The position numbers and the translations under genes were made by a program. Below the pieces are notes generated by a model. The model saw nothing but the letters and a program-made list of their open reading frames with translations, was not told where the DNA came from and made no database searches. Below are positions 8,887 through 17,119 of a stretch of 64,000 nucleotides of DNA, one piece after another; within the stretch, counting starts at the first letter, position 1, and each line of letters begins with the position of its first letter. Origin of the DNA: an uncultured Eubacteriales bacterium. GTDB lineage: Bacteria > Bacillota > Clostridia > Christensenellales > Aristaeellaceae. The stretch spans positions 1-64,000 of the forward strand of contig CACWZP010000013.1 of the NCBI GenBank assembly GCA_902765395.1, written 5' to 3'.

Positions 8887-10941
8887 TCAGTCCTGCGGAG
8901 CGAGTATCGCGGCGCTGTGGGGCGGGGCCTCCAGGCGCAGGATGCCGCCCTCGACGATGCCCGCCGGCGCGCCTTTCCCCTCAAAGCCCTGTTTGGTCGT
9001 GATGAACCGGGTCAGCAGCGTTTTCCCGTCCAGGATGCCGATGTCCCGCAGGGGCAGGTCCAGCCGCATGGGCCGCTCGGTGTTGTTGCAGGCCACGATC
9101 ACGGCGCTGTCCGCGTCGAACCGTGCGTAGGCGATGAAGCCGTAGCCCGCGCACAGCGGCTTGACGCTGCCCTCCCGCAGCACCGGCAGCGACGCGCGCA
9201 GCCGCGTCAGCGCCCGGAAGAAATCCATCATCTCCGAGTCCTCATGCCCCCAGGGATAGGTGCGGCGGTTGTCCGGGTCCGTCCAGCCGGCGAGGCCCGC
9301 TTCGTCGCCGTAGTAGATCGTCGGCGCGCCAGGCCAGGTCATCTGGATCACCGTCGCCTCCCGGAACACCTCCGGCCGCACACCCTCGTCCGCCGCCGCG
9401 CCGCCCGCAGTTTCCAGCCGGCCCGTCCTGCCGTTGGTACGCGTCAGGAAGCGGCTGTGGTCGTGGTTGTCCAGTTCGTCCATGGCGCAGTAGACGGAGG
9501 GCGTGGGCATGCGGGACATGGCCTCGAACATCGTCTCGAAGAACCGCATGCCCCGCTGGTACAGGTCGTCCCGGCGGCTGTCCGAGTGCTTCTCCATGCC
9601 GGTGAGGAAGTAGGACAGCGGGTCCATGAATGCGTCGTAGTTCATCACGCTGTCCCACTCGTCGCCACCCAGCCATTCGGCAGGGCTGCCGTAATGCTCC
9701 GCGATGATCAGCGCGTCGGGGTTGGCCGCCTTCACCCGGCGGCGGAACTCCTTCCAGAACAGGTGGTTGAACCGGGGCGTCTGCCCCAGGTCGGCGGCCA
9801 CGTCCAGCCGCCAGCCGTCCACGCTGTAGGGCGGGGAGACCCACTTCTCCGCCACGCGGAAGATCTCCTCACACAACCGCTGGGCGTTCTCGTAGTTCAG
9901 CTTGGGCAGGGTCTCCACGTTCCACCAGCAGTCGTAATCATTCCCTTCCCGGAACCTGAAATAGCCCCGGTACGGGCTCTTGGGGTCCCGGAAGGCCCCC
10001 GTCGAATCGCCGTAGACGCCCTCGCGGTTCATCCATCGGCTGAAGGAGCCGCAGTGGTTGAACACGCCGTCCAGTATGATCCGCATGCCCCGCCGGTGCA
10101 CCTCCCCGCAGAAGTCGGCAAACCAGGCGTTGCTGGCCTCCAGGTTCGCGGCGTCGGCCGTACGGGCGCGGTAGCGGGTCGCGTGGGCGTTGTCGGTGTC
10201 ACCCTCCTCCAGCGCGTCGCCGCCGTCGAAGGGGATCACGGTCAGGTGCGGGTCGATGAAGTCGTAGTCCTGGGTATCGTACCCATGGGGCGACGGGGAG
10301 ATGAAAATGGGATTGAAGTAGATGGCCTCCACGCCCAGGGATTTCAGGTAGTCCAGCTTCTCCAGCACGCCCGGAAGGTCGCCGCCGCAGTGGCAGCGGT
10401 AGTCGTCCGGCAGCAGCGCGGCGTCCCAGGCGGGGGCATGGCGGATGTAATCCCCGGCGTAGAAGTACTCCCGGTCCGTGACGTCATTGTCCGGATTGCC
10501 GTTGCAAAAGCGGTCCGGAAGGATCTGGTACTGCACCGCTCCCCTGGCCCACTTGGGCACGTGGAACCCCGGGATCACCATAAACGCGCCATCCGGGTCT
10601 GCGGAGGGTACGGCGTCCACCCAGCGCGCGCCCCGGCGGTCGTAGTGGATGTAACGGTCCTCCCACTGGATCAGGAAGGAATAGAACACCGGCTTGTCGT
10701 GGCAGTAGATCTTGGCCTCGTACCAGTCGAAGGCGGCGTTGCTCGAATACTTCGACATGTGCGTCATCACCGCCGGGAAGTCCTTCAGCAGCGTGACGGC
10801 CACGTCCGCGCCGCGCTGGATCCGAAGCCGTATGGCCACGTAATCCCCGGGATCGGGCTCAGCGGGCTGCCGGAACAGGGCGGTGCCGTCGCTGAATATG
10901 GAGGACAGGAGCCTGTCCCGCTCGTTGTAGGGCTGATTCAT
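8887..10941 (-). CDS. Neopullulanase/cyclomaltodextrinase-like enzyme, GH13
   Basis: This 684-residue enzyme should hydrolyse alpha-1,4 (and perhaps alpha-1,6) links in maltodextrins, cyclodextrins or pullulan in the cytoplasm, since it has no signal peptide. An N-terminal beta domain of about 125 residues precedes the barrel, which begins VQYQILPDRFCNG; this is the GH13_20 layout. Conserved regions are ILDGVFNHCG, GWRLDVAADLG (nucleophile Asp 380), LIIAEHYG (acid/base Glu 415) and MDELDNHDHSRF (Asp 494). I chose the ATG at 10941 because GGAGG lies just upstream. It has its own promoter and terminator, apart from the alpha-galactoside operon. Confidence 0.92.
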   Translation of the reverse strand: MNQPYNERDRLLSSIFSDGTALFRQPAEPDPGDYVAIRLRIQRGADVAVTLLKDFPAVMTHMSKYSSNAAFDWYEAKIYCHDKPVFYSFLIQWEDRYIHYDRRGARWVDAVPSADPDGAFMVIPGFHVPKWARGAVQYQILPDRFCNGNPDNDVTDREYFYAGDYIRHAPAWDAALLPDDYRCHCGGDLPGVLEKLDYLKSLGVEAIYFNPIFISPSPHGYDTQDYDFIDPHLTVIPFDGGDALEEGDTDNAHATRYRARTADAANLEASNAWFADFCGEVHRRGMRIILDGVFNHCGSFSRWMNREGVYGDSTGAFRDPKSPYRGYFRFREGNDYDCWWNVETLPKLNYENAQRLCEEIFRVAEKWVSPPYSVDGWRLDVAADLGQTPRFNHLFWKEFRRRVKAANPDALIIAEHYGSPAEWLGGDEWDSVMNYDAFMDPLSYFLTGMEKHSDSRRDDLYQRGMRFFETMFEAMSRMPTPSVYCAMDELDNHDHSRFLTRTNGRTGRLETAGGAAADEGVRPEVFREATVIQMTWPGAPTIYYGDEAGLAGWTDPDNRRTYPWGHEDSEMMDFFRALTRLRASLPVLREGSVKPLCAGYGFIAYARFDADSAVIVACNNTERPMRLDLPLRDIGILDGKTLLTRFITTKQGFEGKGAPAGIVEGGILRLEAPPHSAAILAPQD

Positions 10942-10972
10942 GGAGACCTCCGTCGGAAGGGTGCGATTCATC

Positions 10973-11006
10973 CCGCCGCATGCCATTTTTGCGTGCCATG
11001 CGGCGG
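10973..11006 (-). other. 5' leader hairpin of the GH13 gene
   Basis: CCGCCGCATG (10973-10982) pairs with CATGCGGCGG (10997-11006) around a 14-base A/T-rich loop. It lies in the transcribed leader between the -10 box and the start codon. It could be an operator or a leader structure; there is no U-run. Confidence 0.4.
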
Positions 11007-11016
11007 CAACCGTGTT

Positions 11017-11045
11017 ATTATATCATCCCGGCGGGAAAAAGTCCA
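11017..11045 (-). promoter_or_regulatory. Candidate promoter of the GH13 gene
   Basis: On the minus strand TGGACT (11040-11045) and TATAAT (11017-11022) are 17 bases apart. The -10 box is perfect and the -35 is weak. The start codon is about 75 bases downstream. Confidence 0.55.
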
Positions 11046-11067
11046 TCCCTTTCGCGGGTCGGGACAG

Positions 11068-11107
11068 ACAAGCGGCCGGACGGCATGCACACCGTCCAGC
11101 CGTTTGT
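11068..11107 (-). terminator. Strong hairpin after the aldo/keto reductase gene
   Basis: A 15-bp stem with one mismatch is formed by ACAAGCGGC-c-GGACGG (11068-11083) and CCGTCC-a-GCCGTTTGT (11092-11107). It lies 17 bases beyond the reductase stop. The trailing sequence is only mildly U-rich, so its strength as a terminator is uncertain. Confidence 0.6.
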
Positions 11108-11124
11108 CGTAGGAACAGCCCGAA

Positions 11125-12315
11125 TCAACCCTGTCCCTTTTCCTTCAGCTTCCGCGCCGCCTCCTCGCGCTGGCGGCACATCTCCGCCCAGCTGGGCATG
11201 CCGGCCAGGGTCTCGGAGAGCTCCGCCAGGGCGCCGGGAATGTCGATGCCCTGCGGGCATATCGCCGCGCAGGAGCCGCAGGCCACGCAGGCGGAGGGCT
11301 GCTTGTTTTCCGGCAGCGCGTCCAACTGCATGGGCACCGTCATGGATTTGGCGAACTTCAGGTCGTTGTAGGCGTGGATCAGCATCGGGATGTCCAGCCC
11401 CATGGGGCAGCCGGGGCAGCAGTAGCGGCAGCGGGTGCAGGGCAGGGCGTCCTTCATGCCCTCGGCGATCCGATCCAGCAGCGCGGCCTCCTCCGCCGTC
11501 TGCGGTTCGCCGCCGGAGAACGTGTTCACATTGTCCGCCATCTGGTCAAGGGACGACATGCCGGACAGCACCATCTTCACGCCCGGCAGGTTTTGCAGCC
11601 AGCGGAAGCTCCAGGAAGCCACGCTCTCCCGCGGGCGCAGCGCCTTCAGGCACGCCTCGTTATCCCCGTCCAGCGCCGCCAGCCGGCCGCCCCGCAGCGG
11701 CTCCATCACCCACACGGGGATGCCCCGCGCGGTCAGCAGCTCATACTTGGCCTTCGCGTCCTGCAGCGTCCAGTCCAGGTAGTTCAGCTGGATCTGGCAG
11801 AACTCCATGCTGTCTCCGGCGTAGTCCAGAAACCTCTCCAGCGTGTCCGGGCGGGCGTGGCTGGAAAAGCCCAGGTGGCGGATGTGCCCCAGCCGCTTCT
11901 GCTCCAGGAAGTAGTTCAGGATGCCCCACTTCGCGTCGGTGTACACGCCGTAGGAGTTTTCGTAGACGTTGTGCAGCAGGTAGAAATCGAAATACTCCAG
12001 GCCGCACTTCTTCAGCTGCTCCTCGAAGATCTCGGCGGGGTTGTAGCTGGAGGCGATCTGGTGGCCCGGGTACTTGCTGGCCAGGAACCATCTGTCCCGG
12101 GGATGCTTCTTCAGCGCCTTGGCGACGGCGATCTCGCTCATGCCGCCGTGGTAGGGATACGCGGTGTCAAAGTAGTTCACGCCGTGTTCGATGGCATGGT
12201 CCACCATCCTCTGAAGCTCCACCTCGTCGATGGCCCCGCCCTCCCTGAGCGGCAGCCGCATGCAGCCGAACCCCAGCCGGGACAGCTTTTCGCCGCAGGC
12301 CTCGTTGTACAGCAT
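11125..12315 (-). CDS. Aldo/keto reductase with C-terminal 2x[4Fe-4S] ferredoxin-like domain
   Basis: This 396-residue protein joins an NAD(P)H-dependent aldo/keto reductase barrel (residues 1 to about 280) to an iron-sulfur tail. The barrel shows LGFGCMRLPL and NYFDTAYPYHGG with the catalytic Asp/Tyr pair. The tail has two cluster motifs, CTRCRYCCPGCPMGLDIP and CVACGSCAAICPQGIDIP. This fused form is common in anaerobes, and its physiological substrate is generally unknown. GGAGG precedes the ATG at 12315. It stands alone between the GH13 gene and the corrinoid transporter genes, and electrons may pass between the cluster domain and the barrel (inference). Confidence 0.92.
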   Translation of the reverse strand: MLYNEACGEKLSRLGFGCMRLPLREGGAIDEVELQRMVDHAIEHGVNYFDTAYPYHGGMSEIAVAKALKKHPRDRWFLASKYPGHQIASSYNPAEIFEEQLKKCGLEYFDFYLLHNVYENSYGVYTDAKWGILNYFLEQKRLGHIRHLGFSSHARPDTLERFLDYAGDSMEFCQIQLNYLDWTLQDAKAKYELLTARGIPVWVMEPLRGGRLAALDGDNEACLKALRPRESVASWSFRWLQNLPGVKMVLSGMSSLDQMADNVNTFSGGEPQTAEEAALLDRIAEGMKDALPCTRCRYCCPGCPMGLDIPMLIHAYNDLKFAKSMTVPMQLDALPENKQPSACVACGSCAAICPQGIDIPGALAELSETLAGMPSWAEMCRQREEAARKLKEKGQG

Positions 12316-12417
12316 GGGATCAACCTCCGTTCCTCATGGTGTCGTTCGTCGTCCTTGCCTGTACCTTTTCGACGGGAACCGTGGTTTTTCCTGCCTGGCG
12401 CCGCGAGTGTCGGAAAA

Positions 12418-13182
12418 CTATTCCCACTGGGACAGCAGTTCCCGCAGCCAGGCGGCCACGTCCATGCCGTACACGCCGTTCAGGTGCTCCGGAGTCATCA
12501 CGTCGCCGATCGCGCCGCTGGCCACGCACTGGCCCCGATCCAGCAGCAGCGCGTGGGTGCCATAGCGCCGGGCCAGGCTCAGGTCGTGCACCACGGACAG
12601 CACCGCCCGCCCGGGCTGCTTCAGCCAGTCCCGGATCAGCGAAAAGATCTGCTGCTGGTAATTCAGGTCCAGGTGGTTGGCGGGCTCGTCCAGGATCAAC
12701 ACCTGCGGGTCCTGGGCGAATACCTGGGCCAGGAAGGCCCGCTGCATCTCGCCGCCGGACAGGGTGAGCATGCTGGCGCGGCGCAGGCCGGTCAGGCCCG
12801 TCATCTCAAGGGCCTGCTCCACATGGTCCCGGTCCTCCCCCCGCCTTCCCGACAGGAAGCCGGAGCTGTAGGCATAGCGGCCCAGGCCCACGACCTCTTC
12901 CACCGTATAGGCGTAGCCCACGGCGTTCCGCTGGGACAGCACGCCTATCCTACGGGCCAGCTGATTGGGCTTCATGACGCGCAGGTCTTCCCCCTGCCAC
13001 CGGATGGTCCCCTCATAGGGCACGCCCTGGGCGATGGCCTCGATCAGCGTGGACTTCCCCGCGCCGTTGGGCCCGGCCAGCATCAGCCACTGGCCCTCCT
13101 CCAGGCGGAAGGAAATGTCGTTCACAACGGCCTGCCTGCCGTAGCGCACGGTGATGTGATCCCCTTGCAGCACGCTTCTCAC
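12418..13182 (-). CDS. btuD: Corrinoid/iron-siderophore type ABC transporter ATPase
   Basis: This 254-residue ATPase powers the transporter encoded just upstream. It shows Walker A GPNGAGKST, signature LSGGEMQRAFLAQVF, Walker B VLILDEPANHLD and the H-loop VVHDLSLARRYG. The best start is a GTG at 13182 that overlaps the permease stop (GTGA), giving VRSVLQGDHITVRYG. Longer readings into the permease gene are out-of-frame shadow. The family is shared by B12, haem and siderophore importers. The cobalamin riboswitch ahead of the operon makes a corrinoid the likely substrate. Confidence 0.9.
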   Translation of the reverse strand: MRSVLQGDHITVRYGRQAVVNDISFRLEEGQWLMLAGPNGAGKSTLIEAIAQGVPYEGTIRWQGEDLRVMKPNQLARRIGVLSQRNAVGYAYTVEEVVGLGRYAYSSGFLSGRRGEDRDHVEQALEMTGLTGLRRASMLTLSGGEMQRAFLAQVFAQDPQVLILDEPANHLDLNYQQQIFSLIRDWLKQPGRAVLSVVHDLSLARRYGTHALLLDRGQCVASGAIGDVMTPEHLNGVYGMDVAAWLRELLSQWE

Positions 13183-14222
13183 CTCGCCTTCCTCGTGCGG
13201 GAGAATATGATGACAAAGGCCACCGCGCCCACCAGCGACGTGACCACGCCGATGGAAAGCTCGATGGGGCTGAACAGCGTCCGCGCGGTCAGGTCCGCCA
13301 GCAGCAAAAAGATCGCCCCGGCGAACATCGACGCGGGCAGCAGCCGCCTGTGGTTGGGCCCCACCAGCATCCGGGCGATGTGAGGCATCACCAGGCCCAC
13401 GAAGCTGACCGTGCCCGATATGGACACGCACACGCCGATCAGCACGGAGATGGTGATGAGTGTAACCAGCTTCACCCGCTTCACGTTCACGCCCACGTGC
13501 CGGGCGTTGTCCTCCCCCACGGCAAAGGCGTTCAGCTCGCGGCTGTAGCGCAGCACCACGCCCCCGCAGGCGACCAGCGCCAGGGCCAGCAGCTTCACCT
13601 GGTGATAGTTCACGCCGGAGAACGAGCCCAGCGTCCAGAAGTTCAGGGAACGGGTGTGCTCGCTGGCGAAGGTGACCACCAGGGAGATGATGCTGGAGAT
13701 GAACATGGTGAAGATCACGCCGATGAGGATGATGCTGTTGGTGGCCAGCGACCTGTCCAGCGCGTAGGCCAGGGACAGGATCAGCACCAGTGCCCCGAAG
13801 GCAAAGGCCATGGCCGAGATCATCACCCCGCCATAGCTGGAGCCGGGCAGCGTGAAGCCCGCCGCCATGGCGATCACCGCGCCCAGCGCCGCGCCGGAGG
13901 ACACGCCGATGGTGGAGCCGTCCGCCAGCGGGTTGCGCAGCAGGCCCTGCATGGCCGCGCCGCACAGCGACAGCGAAGCCCCCGACAGCGCCACGCACAG
14001 CACCCGGGGCAGGCGCACGTTCAATATGATGTTTTTCGCGATGTTCTGCGGGATGGGAAGCCCCCACAGCGCCCTCCAGACGGCGGTCACCGTGTCCGAG
14101 AGGGAGATGGGCACGCTGCCAACGCAGACGCACAGGGCCATCGTGGCCAGCAGCGCTGCCGTCAGCAGCGCGTAGGTGACCGGAGCGAACCGCTCCTGCC
14201 GCAGGCTTCGGGTGTCGTTCAT
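13179..14222 (-). CDS. btuC: Corrinoid-type ABC transporter permease, FecCD/BtuC family
   Basis: This 347-residue, roughly ten-helix membrane protein forms the homodimeric channel of a type II importer. The family motif is visible as QGLLRNPLADGSTIGVSSG, with VGLVMPHIARMLVGPNHR near the end as the ATPase contact. It begins MNDTRSLRQERFAPVTYAL after a GAGG site and overlaps the ATPase gene by four bases. A hairpin separates it from the binding-protein gene. Sequence alone cannot separate B12 from haem or siderophore permeases; the riboswitch decides for B12 or a related corrinoid. Confidence 0.92.
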   Translation of the reverse strand: MNDTRSLRQERFAPVTYALLTAALLATMALCVCVGSVPISLSDTVTAVWRALWGLPIPQNIAKNIILNVRLPRVLCVALSGASLSLCGAAMQGLLRNPLADGSTIGVSSGAALGAVIAMAAGFTLPGSSYGGVMISAMAFAFGALVLILSLAYALDRSLATNSIILIGVIFTMFISSIISLVVTFASEHTRSLNFWTLGSFSGVNYHQVKLLALALVACGGVVLRYSRELNAFAVGEDNARHVGVNVKRVKLVTLITISVLIGVCVSISGTVSFVGLVMPHIARMLVGPNHRRLLPASMFAGAIFLLLADLTARTLFSPIELSIGVVTSLVGAVAFVIIFSRTRKAR

Positions 14223-14240
14223 GGAATCCTCTTATACAGA

Positions 14241-14267
14241 GGAGAGCCGAAGGATCTTCGGCTCTCC
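14241..14267 (-). promoter_or_regulatory. Intercistronic hairpin between btuF-like and btuC-like genes
   Basis: GGAGAGCCGAAG (14241-14252) pairs perfectly with CTTCGGCTCTCC (14256-14267). There is no U-run. The position and shape copy the hairpin after the sugar-binding protein gene at 7.2 kb. Confidence 0.65.
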
Positions 14268-14280
14268 GAATGTGGCCGCC

Positions 14281-15201
14281 TTACGCGGCGGGCTCGACCT
14301 CTTCCTCGGCGCCATAGATGAAGTTGTACAGCTCCACGGCGGCGTCCTTCAGCCGCGGACCGGGGCGGGACAGCGCGTTGGAGTCGGAGGCGTTGAACAC
14401 CTGCGCGTTCTTCACGGCCTTCATGTCCTGCCAGCCCTCGCGGCCCAGGATCTCGTCCACGGGCAGGGGACCTTCGCCGAAGTACATGGTGATGGTGACG
14501 ATGTAGTCGGGATCGCGGGCGATGACCTGCTCCTCGCTGACTTCCGCCCAGCCGTTCACGTCGTCAAAGGCGTTCTTCAGGCCGCAGATGGTGGCCAGCT
14601 CGTCCATGAAGGTGCCTTTGCCGGCGGTCCACAGGCCATACTGCAGCGGGGAGACCTCGAAATACACGGTCTTGCCCTCGTCGGTGACCTTCGACTGGAT
14701 GTCCGCGAAGGTGTCCTGCATGTCGGCGACCACCGACTCGGCCTCCTCGGACTTGTCCATCAGGGCGCCGATCATGCGGATGGCGTAGTAGACGCCCTCG
14801 ATGTCGGTGGCGCTGCTGACCACGACCTTCACGCCGTTCTCCTCCAGCTGCTTGACCTGCTCCTCGCTCTGGGTCATGTCGTTCATCAGAACCACCTGGG
14901 GCTGAAGGGCCAGGATCTCCTCCACGTTGGTCTCCGCGCCGGAATGCACCACGGGCAGGCTGGTGATGGAGGCGGGATAGTCGCAGTACTGGCCGATGCC
15001 CACCAGCGCGTCCTCGCAGCCGATGGCGCACAGAATCTCGCAGTCCGAGGGCTGCATGGCCACGATGCGGGTGGCGGGCTCGGTCAGGGTGATCTCCCGG
15101 CCGTGCATATCCGTCACGGTGATGGCCTCGTCGGCCAGGGCGGGCAGGCAGCCGATCAGCATCAGCGCCGCCAGGAACAGGGAAACGATTTTCTTGGACA
15201 T
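14281..15201 (-). CDS. btuF: Corrinoid-type ABC transporter substrate-binding protein
   Basis: This 306-residue binding protein has the BtuF/FepB fold: VTDMHGREITLTEPATRIVA at the start of the mature part, VEEILALQPQVVLMNDMTQS in the middle, and an alpha-helical backbone between the lobes. The signal peptide contains a plausible lipobox, LIGC (Cys 18), but also an ALA-DE cleavage site. It is the first gene after a cobalamin riboswitch, which argues for corrinoid uptake rather than iron. The mature C-terminus ends in a short acidic tail (EEEVEPAA). AGGAGG precedes the ATG. Confidence 0.9.
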   Translation of the reverse strand: MSKKIVSLFLAALMLIGCLPALADEAITVTDMHGREITLTEPATRIVAMQPSDCEILCAIGCEDALVGIGQYCDYPASITSLPVVHSGAETNVEEILALQPQVVLMNDMTQSEEQVKQLEENGVKVVVSSATDIEGVYYAIRMIGALMDKSEEAESVVADMQDTFADIQSKVTDEGKTVYFEVSPLQYGLWTAGKGTFMDELATICGLKNAFDDVNGWAEVSEEQVIARDPDYIVTITMYFGEGPLPVDEILGREGWQDMKAVKNAQVFNASDSNALSRPGPRLKDAAVELYNFIYGAEEEVEPAA

Positions 15202-15251
15202 GGTTGTGTCCCTCCTTGTTTTCGATCAAATGAATCAGCGAGAGCGGCGTT

Positions 15252-15289
15252 AAAAAAAAGCGTCCCTCCCTGAGGAACACTAAGGACGC
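15252..15289 (-). terminator. Riboswitch expression platform: terminator with alternative antiterminator
   Basis: On the minus-strand transcript GCGTCC (15284-15289) pairs with GGACGC (15260-15265), followed at once by eight U residues (15252-15259). An alternative pairing of GGAACAC with GTGTTCC (15273-15279 with 15295-15301) would enclose the 5' arm of the terminator and block it. This fits transcriptional control: corrinoid binding favours the terminator. Confidence 0.85.
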
Positions 15290-15329
15290 ACGCGGTGTTC
15301 CCGCGGCGCAATAGCTTCACCCACCCCCA

Positions 15330-15490
15330 GGGGATCGATCAATTCACGGTGTAAACAAGTCTCCCGGCTTGGCTTCATCCTACCGGCACGCCTTCCCGCT
15401 TGCGCAGTGGCAATATCGTGCTTTCGTCCGCTTCACGGTTACTGGGATAGCCCGGAAATTTCATCCGCGTTCCTATGGCACAACTCCATG
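15330..15490 (-). ncRNA. Cobalamin (adenosylcobalamin-type) riboswitch aptamer
   Basis: The minus-strand RNA carries the family landmarks in order. GCGGATGAAATTTCCGGG comes first, then the B12 box GCCACTG (15405-15411), GGGAAGGC (15390-15397), and GGATGAAGCC followed by AAGCCGGGAGAC (about 15359-15381). A promoter lies just upstream and a terminator just downstream, all feeding the btuFCD-like genes. The boundaries of the aptamer are approximate. Confidence 0.93.
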
Positions 15491-15542
15491 GTCATGCCGC
15501 GCGTCGCCGCGCAGATACACCGGCTATTCATTTGTCACTTGT

Positions 15543-15571
15543 ATTATATCCCTAAAACTGCTGTGCGTCAA
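15543..15571 (-). promoter_or_regulatory. Promoter of the riboswitch-btuFCD transcript
   Basis: TTGACG (15566-15571) and a perfect TATAAT (15543-15548) are 17 bases apart on the minus strand. Transcription would begin near 15536, about 50 bases before the aptamer. Confidence 0.85.
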
Positions 15572-15605
15572 TTCATATTTCCGAAACAGCAGATAAAAGA
15601 GGACA

Positions 15606-15756
15606 GGCGCAACCGCCTGTTCCTTTCAAAAAAGATCCTTCGACTGCGCTGCGCTCCGTTCAGGATGACGTGCGTCTTATCATCGCCATTCTGAGCAAAG
15701 GCGAAGCTGAAGTCGAAGAATCTTACTGACCAATTGTCGCTGGCGCAACCGCCTGT
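15606..15756. repeat. Palindromic intergenic element flanked by 15-bp direct repeats
   Basis: A long imperfect palindrome has outer arms AAAGATCCTTCGACT (15631-15645) and AGTCGAAGAATCTT (15710-15724), with further pairing of TCAGGATG and CATTCTGA towards the centre. The direct repeat GGCGCAACCGCCTGT occurs on both sides (15606-15620 and 15742-15756). The first copy forms a small hairpin with a T-rich flank and might also end the cyclase transcript. It resembles the REP/ERIC-like repeats common in gut Bacillota. Confidence 0.7.
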
Positions 15757-15775
15757 CCCCTGCTTTGCCGCCGGA

Positions 15776-16942
15776 TCAGCGCGAGCCCCGCCTGTCGTGT
15801 CCGCTCTTGCGATAATACTCGGCCTTCGCCGCGTACATGGCCTGATCCGCCTTCTTCACCAGCTCCTCGACGGTCAGCCCCGGGTGCTCATCCGCCAGCG
15901 CATAGCCGGCGGCCAGGCTGAGGCTTTGGACCCTGTCCCCGGCCCAGCTCCCGGTCTCCTGCTCCAGGCCCTGCAGCACCGCGTCCGCCTGCTCCTTGCC
16001 CATCTGGCCCAGCACCACGAACTCGTCGCCGCCGATCCTGAAGCAGCGGCCCGCGTCGCCGACCACCCGCTCGATGCACCGCGCGGCGCCGAAGATCAGC
16101 TCGTCGCCGGCGTCGTGGCCGATGGTGTCGTTGGTGGATTTCAGGCCGTTGATGTCGATGGTGAAGGCAGCGAAGTTGTCCGGGATCCATGGCATGGCCG
16201 CGTACTTCTCCATGGCCTTCATGTAGGCATGGCGGCTGTACACGTCGGACAGCGCGTCCTTCATCAGCTGGGTTTGCTGCCTGCGGATGTGGGCTTCGGC
16301 GGACATCTGGTAGAATTCAGAGTAGTGGATGAACATCAGCACCGCGCCCAGCGTCAGCGCGATATAGGCCGTGCGGTATTCCCCGCCCAGCAGCTCCTGG
16401 ATGGCGATGCCGACGATCACCAGCAGCAGCACGCTGTACAGCGAGGACCTGTTCCGCCGCCGATAGGCCGAGCCGTACACCATGAATTCCGCGCCGGTGA
16501 GGACGATGACCAGCAGGTAAGTGGCGATATAGACCATGTACAGCGGGCCGTGGGTATAGCGGTTGTTTGCGTCTATGACCACCATCCAGCCGTTGAAGGA
16601 GGCCACGATCTGGAACACCGCGTTGGCGGCCAGGACGATCATCAGCGCCTTGTTCCAACGGTCGCGCAGCTTCATCTGGGCGACAATGGCGCCGCCGGCC
16701 ATGGGCGTGAGCACGTAATCCGCGCACTTCACCGCCGCCATCACCCACCTGGGGATGCTCTCGTTGCCGCTGAACTGTATGCCCGTCCATTCCGCCAGGG
16801 CGGACAGGGCGATGATCCCATAGGTCAGGTAAAAAAGCCCCTTGTCCTCCCGGGGGATCCAGCTGTTCTCCCACACCAGGATGCAGAGCACGCCCAGCGC
16901 CATCCAGGAGAGCGCAATGAGCGCGGTATAGTAGCTCAACAT
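15776..16942 (-). CDS. Membrane diguanylate cyclase (GGDEF)
   Basis: This 388-residue protein should make cyclic-di-GMP from two GTP. About seven or eight membrane helices fill residues 1-205. A short linker and a GGDEF domain follow, with KDALSDVYSRHAYM at its start, the metal-binding Asp in FTIDINGLKSTNDTIGHDAGD, and an intact GGDEF at 304-308. I see no RxxD inhibitory site just before the motif. It stands alone, between the palindromic element and the divergent HTH-receiver/kinase pair, so its input signal is unknown. The nearby permease fusion at 23.6-27.5 kb has both synthesis and breakdown domains for the same messenger. Confidence 0.92.
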   Translation of the reverse strand: MLSYYTALIALSWMALGVLCILVWENSWIPREDKGLFYLTYGIIALSALAEWTGIQFSGNESIPRWVMAAVKCADYVLTPMAGGAIVAQMKLRDRWNKALMIVLAANAVFQIVASFNGWMVVIDANNRYTHGPLYMVYIATYLLVIVLTGAEFMVYGSAYRRRNRSSLYSVLLLVIVGIAIQELLGGEYRTAYIALTLGAVLMFIHYSEFYQMSAEAHIRRQQTQLMKDALSDVYSRHAYMKAMEKYAAMPWIPDNFAAFTIDINGLKSTNDTIGHDAGDELIFGAARCIERVVGDAGRCFRIGGDEFVVLGQMGKEQADAVLQGLEQETGSWAGDRVQSLSLAAGYALADEHPGLTVEELVKKADQAMYAAKAEYYRKSGHDRRGSR

Positions 16943-17061
16943 GACGGTCTCTCCTCCCCTCGCCGAATTGCGGTTCTATCCTTCCGCCTATTATTCTAAA
17001 CCAGCCGTGTGAGGCGCGCAAGGGAGTGTTCCATAACGTCACATTATTTTTTCACAATCCC

Positions 17062-17090
17062 TTGCTTTTGGCACAACACTGGATTAATAT
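17062..17090 (+). promoter_or_regulatory. Promoter of the HTH-receiver/kinase pair
   Basis: TTGCTT (17062-17067) and TAATAT (17085-17090) are 17 bases apart, 30 bases before the start codon at 17120. Confidence 0.6.
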
Positions 17091-17119
17091 ATAAGAAAAC
17101 CAAATTGGAGCAACAGCGC

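Noticed and set aside
8917-11112. 731-codon open frame on the plus strand
   Set aside because: It is entirely antisense to the GH13 gene. It is Val/His/Pro/Gly-rich and arises from high third-position GC of the real gene.
12418-14133. A 571-codon reading of btuD extended into the permease gene
   Set aside because: The first 320 residues are a shadow frame of the permease. The real ATPase starts at the GTG overlapping the permease stop.
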